A stretch of DNA of 64,000 nucleotides. Source: Acidobacteriota bacterium (lineage in GTDB: Bacteria > Acidobacteriota > Terriglobia > Terriglobales > Acidobacteriaceae). This document shows, piece by piece, positions 25,752 to 34,038 of this stretch. Location: positions 124,001 through 188,000 of the forward strand of contig PJLO01000007.1 in NCBI GenBank assembly GCA_003010405.1, read 5' to 3'. Each line of letters begins with the position of its first letter. Position 1 is the stretch's first letter. Both the position numbers and the translations under genes were made by a program. The notes under the pieces were generated by a model. It searched no databases. It was not told the DNA's origin and saw only the letters and a program-made list of their open reading frames with translations.

Positions 25752-27182
25752 ATGGACAAGCGGTTTTTCTTTGAGAAGTATGGACTTAGCGCGTGCGACC
25801 TGGAGAAGTACCTTGGCGCGGCGCTCTCGGCGGGCGGCGACTATGCCGATCTTTATTTCGAGTATGTGACCTCGACGGCGCTGTCGGTCGATGAGTCAAT
25901 GGTGAAGTCTGCATCGCAGGGGATCAGCGCAGGATGCGGCGTACGCGTTGTCACTGGAGACCGCACTGGTTACGCCTATACGGACAACCTTGCGCCGGAA
26001 AAGATTCTGTACGCTGCCCGCACAGCCGCCCTGATTGCCAGCGGTCCGGCCAAGACTCCGGTGGTGAGCCTGAAAGAAACGCAGCGCCCGAGTCTTTATC
26101 CAATTGCCGACGCGGCATCGGACGCGGAGCTTTCAAAGAAGGTTGAATTGGTCTTCCGCGCCGATAAAGCTGCGCGCGCCTACGATCCGCGCATAAAAGA
26201 AGTTCGCGCCAGCTATGCCGACGAGCTTCGCCGCATTCTGGTGATTGGCTCCGACGGGACGTTTGCTGAAGATATCCAGCCTTTGTCGCGGCTCAGCGTG
26301 TTTGTCATCGCGCACGATGGCGAAATCAGCGCGAAGGGAAACTCGGGCGGTGGTGGACGTCATAAGTTCGAGATGTTTCTGACGGAAAAGACGCCGGAGT
26401 ATTTTGCGACTGAGGCGGCGCGGCAGGCGATCATTCAATTGGGCGCCGTGTCCTGTCCGGCAGGAGAGATGGAAGTAGTGCTGGGGCCGGGCTGGCCGGG
26501 AATTCTTCTGCATGAGGCGATTGGGCACGGGTTGGAAGCGGACTTTAACCGCAAGAAGACCTCTGCCTTTTCCGGCTTGCTGGGCAAGCGGGTTGCCAGC
26601 GATAAGTGCACGGTGGTCGATAACGGAACGCTGAGTGAGCGACGCGGCTCCCTCAACGTGGACGACGAGGGCAACGCGACGAACAACACCATGCTGATCG
26701 AGAAGGGAATTCTGAAGGGCTACATGGCGGACAAACTTTCCGCGCGCCTCATGGGATTGCCTAACACCGGCAACGGGCGTCGCGAAAGTTACGAACATAT
26801 TCCGATGCCGCGCATGACTAATACGTACATGCTTTCGGGCGACGATATGCCGGAAGACATCATTAAGAGCGTGAAGCGCGGGCTGTATGCCGTGAACTTT
26901 GGTGGCGGGCAGGTGGATATTACGAATGGCAAGTTTGTTTTTTCCGCCAGTGAAGCCTTCCTGATCGAAGACGGAAAGATTACCGCTCCGGTAAGGGATG
27001 CCACCCTGATTGGTAACGGGCCAGACGTGTTGACCCGCGTGAGCATGGTTGGAAACGACCTGGAACTCGATGAGGGCGTGGGCACCTGTGGCAAGGACGG
27101 GCAGAGCGTTCCGGTCGGCGTCGGCATTCCAACTTTGAAGATAGACCGCATGACGGTGGGCGGTACGGGGAGCGCAGCGTAA
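25752..27182 (+). CDS. tldD: Metalloprotease TldD
   Basis: 476 residues from MDKRFFFEKYGLS. An in-frame GTG at 25740 and an ATG further up are alternatives. With TldE it forms a heterodimeric zinc protease that degrades unfolded peptides and matures some modified peptides. The metal site HEAIGHGLEADF (HExxxH) is intact, and the C-terminal GGGQVDITNGKFVFSASEAF and GNDLELDEGVGTCGKDGQS (in parts) are typical. Its stop overlaps the tldE start by one base. Confidence 0.95.
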   Translation: MDKRFFFEKYGLSACDLEKYLGAALSAGGDYADLYFEYVTSTALSVDESMVKSASQGISAGCGVRVVTGDRTGYAYTDNLAPEKILYAARTAALIASGPAKTPVVSLKETQRPSLYPIADAASDAELSKKVELVFRADKAARAYDPRIKEVRASYADELRRILVIGSDGTFAEDIQPLSRLSVFVIAHDGEISAKGNSGGGGRHKFEMFLTEKTPEYFATEAARQAIIQLGAVSCPAGEMEVVLGPGWPGILLHEAIGHGLEADFNRKKTSAFSGLLGKRVASDKCTVVDNGTLSERRGSLNVDDEGNATNNTMLIEKGILKGYMADKLSARLMGLPNTGNGRRESYEHIPMPRMTNTYMLSGDDMPEDIIKSVKRGLYAVNFGGGQVDITNGKFVFSASEAFLIEDGKITAPVRDATLIGNGPDVLTRVSMVGNDLELDEGVGTCGKDGQSVPVGVGIPTLKIDRMTVGGTGSAA

Positions 27183-28552
27183 TGTCAACGATAGCAACAG
27201 TGGAAATGGATCTGCGCGAGCTGGCTGCGGGCGCAGTGAAACGGGCAAGGGAGCTGGGCGCGACAGCTGCGGAGTGCGTGGTCGGGGAAGGCTCGGAGTT
27301 TTCAACGGTAGTTCGCCTGGGCGAGGTTGAGACGCTGAAGGAATCGGGATCACGCTCGCTGGGCGTCCGTGTTTTCGTTGGACAGCGTGCGGCAAACACC
27401 TCAACCAGCGATTTGTCGCCCGAAGGAATCGAGCAGGCTGTGCGCGGTGCAATCGAGCTGGCAAAGATCACCTCGGAAGACCCGATGGGCGGAATTCCCG
27501 CGCCCGAACAGCTGGGACAGATCGAGGGGGACCTTGGTCTTTACTATGACGACGTGTATTCGCTTTCGAACGAAGAGCGGATCGAACTGGCCCGGCGTGC
27601 CGAAAAAGCTGCGCTGGCCGGCGATCCGCGGCTGACCAACAGTGAGGGCGGAACCTTCGATGCGTGCATACTTCGCAAGGTGCTGGCGAACTCGCACGGG
27701 TTTTCTGGCGATTATCGTTCATCCTATTGTTCAATCTCCGCAGTGCCGATTGCCAGCGACGAAGCGGGCAACATGGAGCGCGACTGCTGGTATTCGGTAT
27801 CGCGCACATTGGCCAAACTGGAGTCTCCGGAAGAGGTAGGACGGATTGCCGCCGAACGTACGCTACGCCGTCTTGGCGCTCGCAAGGTGAAGACACAGAG
27901 GGTTCCGATTGTCTTTGAACGTCCGACAGCAGGCGGGTTGCTCGGTCACATTTTCGATGCGGTAAATGGTGATGCTATTTATCGGAAGGCATCGTTTTTG
28001 GCGGGCAAACTGGGGCAAAAGGTATTCGGCGGCAACCTGACGGTGATCGACGATGGCACCATTCCGGGCGGCTTTGGAACGCGTCCGTTTGACAGCGAAG
28101 GCGTGCCCACGCGGCGCACCACAGTCATCGAAAATGGTGAACTGAAGGGTTATCTGATGAACACTTATACGGCGAAAAAACTGGGGCTAGCCACCACCGG
28201 CAATGCCTCGCGCGGGTTGGCCGGAACGCCGGGAATCGGCAACGGAAATCTTTTCCTGCAACCGGGAGAGAAGTCGCAGGACGAGATCATCAGGGGAGTG
28301 AAGCGGGGACTGTTTGTGACCGAATTCCTCGGCTTTGGCGTGAATCTTGTGACTGGAGATTTCTCGCGCGGCGCCAGCGGAATCTGGATCGAAAACGGTG
28401 AACTGGTCTATCCGGTGGAAGAGATCACGGTTGCGGGAAACCTGGGCGAGATGTTCAGCAACGTCTCCGAAATTGGCAGCGACCTGATCTGGCGCGGGTC
28501 GGTCGCCTGCCCAACACTGCGGATCGAAGGCATGACTGTCGCGGGTGAGTAA
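27182..28552 (+). CDS. tldE: TldE/PmbA subunit of the TldD/E protease
   Basis: 456 residues beginning MSTIATVEMDLRELAAGAV, with TAGGLLGHIFDAVNG and GVKRGLFVTEFLGFGVNLVTGDFS as family signatures. TldE lacks the HExxxH metal site and partners TldD. It overlaps tldD by one base (TAATG), so the two are coupled, and a strong terminator follows 20 bp after its stop. No ribosomally made peptide precursor is evident in the flanks. Confidence 0.95.
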   Translation: MSTIATVEMDLRELAAGAVKRARELGATAAECVVGEGSEFSTVVRLGEVETLKESGSRSLGVRVFVGQRAANTSTSDLSPEGIEQAVRGAIELAKITSEDPMGGIPAPEQLGQIEGDLGLYYDDVYSLSNEERIELARRAEKAALAGDPRLTNSEGGTFDACILRKVLANSHGFSGDYRSSYCSISAVPIASDEAGNMERDCWYSVSRTLAKLESPEEVGRIAAERTLRRLGARKVKTQRVPIVFERPTAGGLLGHIFDAVNGDAIYRKASFLAGKLGQKVFGGNLTVIDDGTIPGGFGTRPFDSEGVPTRRTTVIENGELKGYLMNTYTAKKLGLATTGNASRGLAGTPGIGNGNLFLQPGEKSQDEIIRGVKRGLFVTEFLGFGVNLVTGDFSRGASGIWIENGELVYPVEEITVAGNLGEMFSNVSEIGSDLIWRGSVACPTLRIEGMTVAGE

Positions 28553-28571
28553 GCGTTTATCCGGGCGAGAG

Positions 28572-28596
28572 AACGGGAGGCCAAGCCTCCCGTTTT
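28572..28596 (+). terminator. Rho-independent terminator after tldE
   Basis: 10-bp perfect stem AACGGGAGGC (28572-28581) and GCCTCCCGTT (28585-28594) with a CAA loop and a TTTT run spanning its end. It sits between convergent tldE and the PEGA-domain gene. Confidence 0.88.
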
Positions 28597-28610
28597 GTGC
28601 TTCTGCGGAA

Positions 28611-29372
28611 CTATTGCTGGATCGGCTCTAGCTCGGCACTGAGATTGATTTTGCCGCTGCTCACGCGGAGCTTCTTTTCGTAAGGCAGGAAGCCTTTCTT
28701 GGCGATGCGAATGACGTGGTTGCCTGCCGTGAGCTCCATTGAAGAGGGCGTGTTACCGACAAAGCTACCATCAATTTCGATTTCGGCCCCACTCGGCGTG
28801 GAAGCAATTGAAGTCTCTGCAAAAACCGTATTTGTCGTTGAGGAGGTAGGAACTGGTGCCTCATCTAGTCGCGGTGTTACGGTTGAGGCTGATTTTACAG
28901 CGATCAGACGAGCGCCATTTTGCGCCCAGTATTTCGCAATCGCCTCGCAGGATTCCTGTACAGCTCCTCCCAGCGAGAGCGTGGATTTGCTCACAATCGT
29001 ATCGCCCGATGTTCGCTCGAAAACTGCAACTTTATTTTTGTGTCGCAGGAGTCCTTTGCCGCCTTCATGGTCAAGTACAACTATGAAGTCTGCTTTGTCC
29101 TGAAGGTTGTTTACAACAGCACCTCGACAGCGCTCGCCAAAAGTCTTAATGATTTCGGCTGTCTGTGGCCGTGCTCCTCCTGACGACGTACCGCCCCAGG
29201 AGCCGTGGCTACCACCAGCGGCGGCTCTGGTTTCCCATGAATGGCTGTCCCTGACGAATACGCGTGGCTTTTCCAGAGTGGACGGAACAGAGGTTACCGG
29301 TGCAGTATCTTGTGCAGCTGAAGGGCAGACAAAAAAAAATGCAAGCACTGCAATTGAAATGGAATGCTTCAT
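28611..29372 (-). CDS. Exported PEGA-domain protein
   Basis: 253 residues from MKHSISIAVLAFFFV, a signal peptide ending near SAAQ. The C-terminal ~70 residues are a PEGA domain (SIASTPSGAEIEIDGSFVGN, then TAGNHVIRIAKKGFLPYEK), a beta-sandwich thought to bind envelope components. The middle holds a GGSHGSWGGTSSGG linker and a region (FIVVLDHEGGKG) that resembles other acidobacterial exported proteins. It converges on tldE. Confidence 0.82.
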   Translation of the reverse strand: MKHSISIAVLAFFFVCPSAAQDTAPVTSVPSTLEKPRVFVRDSHSWETRAAAGGSHGSWGGTSSGGARPQTAEIIKTFGERCRGAVVNNLQDKADFIVVLDHEGGKGLLRHKNKVAVFERTSGDTIVSKSTLSLGGAVQESCEAIAKYWAQNGARLIAVKSASTVTPRLDEAPVPTSSTTNTVFAETSIASTPSGAEIEIDGSFVGNTPSSMELTAGNHVIRIAKKGFLPYEKKLRVSSGKINLSAELEPIQQ

Positions 29373-29489
29373 TAAAATCACCGGATTTTAGGATTCCACC
29401 ATCTTAGTTCTCTATCTCGGGTTGTCAACCCCATGGCAGGCAGCGTGCCCGGTGACCTACGGCCCGCGTGTGCTGCTAGAATTCGTCCT

Positions 29490-30038
29490 ATGACTGAGCT
29501 GAACGGATCATCACAGAATTCACGACCCGATGAACCGACCTTGTTCGGAGCGCCGGGCACAAAGAAAGAGCCTCGCAACTGGACTCCGCTGATTGTGGGG
29601 TTTGCCCTGGTGGTGGTGACGATCGTGATTTTTGCCGTGGCGGGACGCATCAGGAAGGACGAGGCCAAGACCGCCGATCCTTACGCTCCCAACCTTGTGG
29701 TGGAGCAGGTTAGGTTCAGTCAGGCGGATAATTTCGTCGGAGCGACCGTGACCTATATCGATCTGTCGGTAAAGAACAACGGTTCGCGGACAGTGGTGGG
29801 CGGTTCGGTGCAGGCTGTTTTTCGCGATTCGCTGGATCAAGTCGTGCAGACGGAAACGCTTCCTCTGCGGGCGCTGATTCCTCATGCCTTGGGCGGCGAG
29901 GAGGAGGCTGGCGATCTGGCGCTGGCACCGCTCGGTCCGGGACAGACGCGGACCATCCGGCTTACGCTGGAGCACATTTCCAGTGAGTGGAATCGGTCGC
30001 AGCCGGAGTTGGAATTTCGCGGCTTGCGGTTTAAGTGA
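29490..30038 (+). CDS. Membrane-anchored protein with extracytoplasmic Ig-like domain
   Basis: 182 residues from MTELNGSSQNSRPDEP. A cytoplasmic N-terminus of about 30 residues is followed by one membrane helix (LIVGFALVVVTIVIFAVAG). The outer domain (VTYIDLSVKNNGSRTVVGGSVQAVFRD, in parts) has the alternating strands of an FxLYD/DUF2393-type domain. Divergent from the PEGA gene with about 120 bp between starts. Function unknown. Confidence 0.68.
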   Translation: MTELNGSSQNSRPDEPTLFGAPGTKKEPRNWTPLIVGFALVVVTIVIFAVAGRIRKDEAKTADPYAPNLVVEQVRFSQADNFVGATVTYIDLSVKNNGSRTVVGGSVQAVFRDSLDQVVQTETLPLRALIPHALGGEEEAGDLALAPLGPGQTRTIRLTLEHISSEWNRSQPELEFRGLRFK

Positions 30039-30453
30039 TTTAGATCAGTGCGCTGAAATCATTGTGGCAGGATTGTCCGGTCGCGCGGGTGCGGGTTTAT
30101 AGCGACAACCGTAATACCTGCTTGTCGCCATTGAGATGATGCCGCATGAGTATGTTCCGGGGGCAAGAAGAGCGAATCCCGATAAAACAAAGCGTAATAA
30201 TAAGTTCCTCCGCGAATGTCGGACAGTCCGATTTGCTGGTCCTGCTGGTATAGTTATAGGTGTTTTACCCGCCGTCAGGAGCGGCGCTGGTGCATCGTAC
30301 TAGCGGGAATGGAACTGCTTAGTTCCTGGCTCTAGGGTGCGAGAGTTTTAAGCGGCAGGTTTGCTTCCCGGAATAACTGGGAGCCTCCACGATGTGCACT
30401 GGTTGTGGGGCAGGGCTTCCCTTTTGTAGATATGGGGCCTTTAGGAGGTCCTC
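30039..30453. other. Gap without a recognised feature
   Basis: I find no gene, tRNA or known riboswitch. The last 30 bases carry TTTAGGAGG, a strong Shine-Dalgarno sequence for the TTG start of the next gene. The length suggests the promoter and a long leader for that gene. Confidence 0.5.
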
Positions 30454-31566
30454 TTGGATCTGTTCATAATACGTGTTTTGTTTGTCATTTTTGTCGGCTT
30501 CGTTTGTTACTTCCTACAGCCATTCGGTCAGCCGAAGCTCGTGGATACAGTACTCGGCTTGCTGCTGGGCGGGGCTGTCATTGTGTTCGAGATGCGCCTG
30601 CGTTCGATCAGCCTGAAGCGGTTGATCGGTTCGGCGCTTGGCAGCATTCTGGGTATTTTCGGGGCTTATCTTTTCAGCGTCGTGATCCGGAACGCGGTTC
30701 CTGCGGGGCATCTGCAGAGCTTCCTGCAGCTCATGGTGATGCTGGTAATGGCCTATGTAGGCCTGATCGTGGGCGCGGCCAAGGGTGATCTGCTGAATCT
30801 TTCGGCGCTGGGAGGCATCTTCGGCGGCGAAAAACAGACGCGCCGAAGTCACAAAATCCTTGATACGTCAGTGATTATCGATGGACGCATAGCCGACATC
30901 GCCGAAACCGGTTTCATGGATGGTGTGCTCACGATCCCGGCATTTGTATTGCGCGAACTGCAACTGGTCGCCGACTCGGCTGACTCCCTTAAACGCAACC
31001 GCGGTCGTCGTGGCCTGGACATTCTGCAGCGCATCCAGAAACTCACCAATATTCAGGTGACGATCGTCGAGGACGATTTTCCGGCTGTACGTGAAGTCGA
31101 TCTGAAGCTGATCGAGCTTGCCAAACTCTACGAGGGCAAGATCGTGACGAACGACTTCAACCTGAACAAGGTGGCGCAACTCCACGGTGTGGGTGTACTG
31201 AACATCAATGAGCTGGCTAACTCGCTGAAACCAATTGTCTTGCCCGGCGAGGTGATGAAGGTCTTCATCCTCAAAGAAGGCAAGGAATACAACCAGGGTG
31301 TCGCCTATCTCGATGATGGAACCATGGTTGTGGTCGACAACGCGCGCAAGATGATTGGCAAGACCGTAGATATTTCGGTGACCAGCGTGCTCCAGACCAC
31401 GGCAGGCAAGATGATCTTCGGCAAGTTCGATGAGCGAGGGCAGACCGGGATGGCCAAACCTGAATCGCGCCCGCCGGACCTGCGCAAGAGCAATCCGCAG
31501 CCCGCCTCGCCGGAACAACAACCAGCATCGGCAGGCAGTGAGGTACAGGAACATAACTCGCAGTAG
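30454..31566 (+). CDS. Membrane-anchored PIN/TRAM-domain protein (YacL-like)
   Basis: 370 residues from a TTG start (TTTAGGAGG lies just upstream). Four membrane helices (about 1-110) are followed by a PIN nuclease domain: [15 protein letters not shown] supplies the first acidic residue, LRELQ the glutamate and [11 protein letters not shown] the last aspartate. A TRAM RNA-binding domain (about 265-325) and a disordered Pro/Ser/Gln tail complete it. PIN domains cut RNA. Next to ispD-ispF, as yacL-type genes often are. Targets unknown. Confidence 0.88.
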   Translation: MDLFIIRVLFVIFVGFVCYFLQPFGQPKLVDTVLGLLLGGAVIVFEMRLRSISLKRLIGSALGSILGIFGAYLFSVVIRNAVPAGHLQSFLQLMVMLVMAYVGLIVGAAKGDLLNLSALGGIFGGEKQTRRSHKILDTSVIIDGRIADIAETGFMDGVLTIPAFVLRELQLVADSADSLKRNRGRRGLDILQRIQKLTNIQVTIVEDDFPAVREVDLKLIELAKLYEGKIVTNDFNLNKVAQLHGVGVLNINELANSLKPIVLPGEVMKVFILKEGKEYNQGVAYLDDGTMVVVDNARKMIGKTVDISVTSVLQTTAGKMIFGKFDERGQTGMAKPESRPPDLRKSNPQPASPEQQPASAGSEVQEHNSQ

Positions 31567-31657
31567 GAAACGGGACTGAATTGGCCGGAAACGCCGGCGC
31601 CGGGTTCGCGTCCTTTCGTGGGCCGGAACGCAGCGCTAGTTATACTGACAGACGCTT

Positions 31658-32389
31658 ATGAAAGTTTTTGTAATCATCCCCGCAGCTGGTTTGGGAACGC
31701 GAATGGGAGCCGCACACGGCGCAAAGAATCCTCCGCGTTCCAAGCAATTTCTGGAACTCGATGGAGTTCCCATCATTGTTCACACGCTCCGCAAGTTTGC
31801 AGCGGTCCCCATTGTGGACTCGATCTGGGTAGCCATGCGCAAGCAGGAGATTGAGGGCTTCGCGCCTGTTCTCCAAAAGGCCGGCCTGGGCAAGCCCATG
31901 CATTTGGTGGAGGGTGGGGAACATCGTCAGGAGTCGGTGGGCAATGCGCTGGATGCCCTGCCTGCTCAGTCCGACGACTTGGTGCTCGTCCACGATGCGG
32001 TGCGACCGTTTGTCTCAGAGGAGACGATTGCCGATGTCATTGAACAGGCCCAGCGTTATGGAGCAGCCATTGCCGGAGTACCCGCAATTGATACGATTAA
32101 ACGCGTGGAGCGCGTTGCTGAAGGCGCCGTGGTCGAGGCGACTATTCCTCGGGAACACATTGTTCAGGCGCAGACCCCGCAAGGTTTCCGCTATGGGCTC
32201 CTGCGCCCGATCTTTGATGAGGCGCGCGCCGCGGGTTTCAATGGAACCGATGAGGCCAGCCTGCTGGAGCGTGCGGGGCACGCGGTTCACGTTGTAATGG
32301 GATCGGCGCGCAACATCAAGATCACCACTCCGGCCGACTTGGAGCTGGCTGAATTCTTTGTCAAATGCGCCGGGAGCGTGAGCAGATGA
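31658..32389 (+). CDS. ispD: 2-C-methyl-D-erythritol 4-phosphate cytidylyltransferase
   Basis: 243 residues. It transfers CMP from CTP to MEP in the non-mevalonate isoprenoid pathway. The nucleotide loop IPAAGLGTRMG, KQFLELDGVPIIVHTL, VLVHDAVRPFV and NIKITTPADLELAE are all present. A short insertion (AAHGAKNPPRS) separates the loop from the conserved lysine. Its stop overlaps the ispF start by ATGA. Confidence 0.96.
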   Translation: MKVFVIIPAAGLGTRMGAAHGAKNPPRSKQFLELDGVPIIVHTLRKFAAVPIVDSIWVAMRKQEIEGFAPVLQKAGLGKPMHLVEGGEHRQESVGNALDALPAQSDDLVLVHDAVRPFVSEETIADVIEQAQRYGAAIAGVPAIDTIKRVERVAEGAVVEATIPREHIVQAQTPQGFRYGLLRPIFDEARAAGFNGTDEASLLERAGHAVHVVMGSARNIKITTPADLELAEFFVKCAGSVSR

Positions 32390-32919
32390 GCATGCGTATC
32401 GGACATGGTTATGACTCGCATGAGTTCAAACTCGGCGTGCCGCTGGTCATCGGCGGAGTGAAACTAGAGCACACGCACGGTTTGGCGGGACACTCTGACG
32501 GAGACGTGCTGCTGCACGCAATCACGGACGCTCTGCTGGGTGCTGTGGCTGCGGGAGACATTGGCACCTTCTTTCCGCCCAGTGATAAAAGGTGGAAGGG
32601 CGCGGACTCGGTCATCTTCCTGGAAGAGGCGATGCGCCAGATCGAGATCGCAGGTTTCCGCGTGGTCAACATCGACATGACTTTGATCCTGGCCGCTCCC
32701 AAAATTGTTCCCCATGCCGAAAAGCTGCGCGCCCGCGTGGCTGAATTGTTAAAAATCATTCCATCCTGTGTTGGCATTAAGGCCAAAACGCCCGAAGGCA
32801 CGGGGACGGACAACGCGGCAATCGCACACGCAGTGGTGCTGCTGGAGTCAATCCCGCTGGAGACACTGCTGGAAGAAGATGAGGCTTGTGTCTGTGTAGG
32901 GGAAGACGAAGACTTTTAA
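32386..32919 (+). CDS. ispF: 2-C-methyl-D-erythritol 2,4-cyclodiphosphate synthase
   Basis: 177 residues from MSMRIGHGYDSHEF. Zinc trimer that closes the cyclodiphosphate ring in the MEP pathway. The metal ligands lie in GYDSHEF and LAGHSDGDVLLHAITDALLGA, and the CMP-binding TPEGTGTDN follows. It overlaps ispD by 4 bp, an arrangement that ensures coupled synthesis. The C-terminus carries an unusual Glu/Asp-rich tail (LLEEDEACVCVGEDEDF). Confidence 0.96.
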   Translation: MSMRIGHGYDSHEFKLGVPLVIGGVKLEHTHGLAGHSDGDVLLHAITDALLGAVAAGDIGTFFPPSDKRWKGADSVIFLEEAMRQIEIAGFRVVNIDMTLILAAPKIVPHAEKLRARVAELLKIIPSCVGIKAKTPEGTGTDNAAIAHAVVLLESIPLETLLEEDEACVCVGEDEDF

Positions 32920-33142
32920 AGAAAAGACAATCACTAAAAAGAGTCCTCGTGAAACTGCGCTTCCGGTGTCTGCGAGTTTGCTCTCCGACTGACTCCTGCT
33001 TGCCTTAGCCAAGTACCTGGTTCGAAGCGCTCACGCTGAGGTCTTATCCGGGAAATTAGGGTTTTCTTACTGGACGTACCGCCGAAGTCCGCCAGAATCT
33101 AATCCAATATGTTGAAGGAATTCGGATTCAGGGAGGACATGT

Positions 33143-33718
33143 ATGTTTCTCATTGCTCGAAATTGGTGGGCTGTTGCGGTGCGTGGAGTGTGTGGGATTC
33201 TGTTCGGATTGGGTGCCGTGCTATGGCCTGGGATTGCCATTGCGGTGTTGGTGTTGCTTTTTGGTATCTATGCGCTTGTTGACGGCGTGTTCGCCATTAT
33301 CTCCGCAGTGCGGGCCGGCGCAAAGAACGAACGCTGGGGATCTCTGGCGGTCGAGGGCATTGTCGGAATAATCGCGGGAATCTGGGCCGTTGTCGCGCCG
33401 AATATCACGGCGGTCGCACTGGTGGCGGTGATTGCTGCCTGGGCGGTGATCACCGGGGTTCTGGAAATCATTGCAGCCGTTCGTCTGCGGAAGATGATCC
33501 GAGGCGAATGGGTGTTGGGATTGTTCGGTGTCATCTCGATTGCCTTTGGACTTGCGCTGGGATTTAGTCCGATCGCGGGTGCCCTGATTCTGGCGTTGTG
33601 GATAGGTGCATACGCGTTCGCCGTTGGAGTCTTGCAACTGGTACTGGCGTTCAAGTTGCGTCATTGGAGAAATCGCATCGACTCGTCGGAAGAGGAACAA
33701 GAGAGGCTTGCAGCGTAA
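33143..33718 (+). CDS. HdeD-family membrane protein
   Basis: 191 residues with six membrane helices in three similar pairs (GICGI-like VRGVCGILFGLGAVLWPG, VEGIVGIIAGIWAVVAP, GVISIAFGLALGFSP), the HdeD/DUF308 repeat pattern. Enterobacterial HdeD is linked to acid resistance, but no acid-stress genes adjoin this one. A GGGAGGACAT Shine-Dalgarno region precedes the ATG. It is monocistronic. Confidence 0.88.
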   Translation: MFLIARNWWAVAVRGVCGILFGLGAVLWPGIAIAVLVLLFGIYALVDGVFAIISAVRAGAKNERWGSLAVEGIVGIIAGIWAVVAPNITAVALVAVIAAWAVITGVLEIIAAVRLRKMIRGEWVLGLFGVISIAFGLALGFSPIAGALILALWIGAYAFAVGVLQLVLAFKLRHWRNRIDSSEEEQERLAA

Positions 33719-34038
33719 CAGGCTCGTTTCAACGCGGCGTTCGCTCACATTCGGAAATTACCGCTGGCCCGGCCTCCTGCAAAGCCAGGTAAGATGAGAC
33801 CAGAATGCTGAGCACGATCCAGAGATCTTGGTTTAAAGAATTAAATTGAATACTTGACAGGATCTCTTACATTTTTTACCCCTGACGTATACCCTGTGAA
33901 CTAACGTCACCAAGAGAAATGTAAGGATTGGGTTGTGCCGTGGTTTTGTCCTGCCCCGAGCAGACCCAAATCGAAGAGAAAAGCGAGAGCATAAGCCGCA
34001 TTCAGGGCATCTAGCTGAAGCAGGCTTGCCTGATAAAT
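33719..34038 (+). promoter_or_regulatory. Gap with possible promoter and structured leader of the permease gene
   Basis: TTGACA at 33854-33859 is a consensus -35 hexamer, but no good -10 follows at 17 bp. Further on, GATTGGGT (33926-33933) can pair with ACCCAAATC (33964-33972) with one bulge, enclosing a GC-rich loop. The leader from there to the ATG is about 110 bases. It matches no riboswitch that I know. Confidence 0.3.

Noticed and set aside
26133..27464. 443-codon open frame on the minus strand opposite tldD/tldE
   Set aside because: The plus strand has clear TldD and TldE with catalytic motifs. The antisense frame is rich in Arg/His/Pro/Ala without any domain, typical of a GC-driven shadow.
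33719..34038. Nucleotide riboswitch before the APC permease
   Set aside because: The leader can fold, and some K+/amino-acid transporters have such switches, but I could not match any conserved core of a known class.
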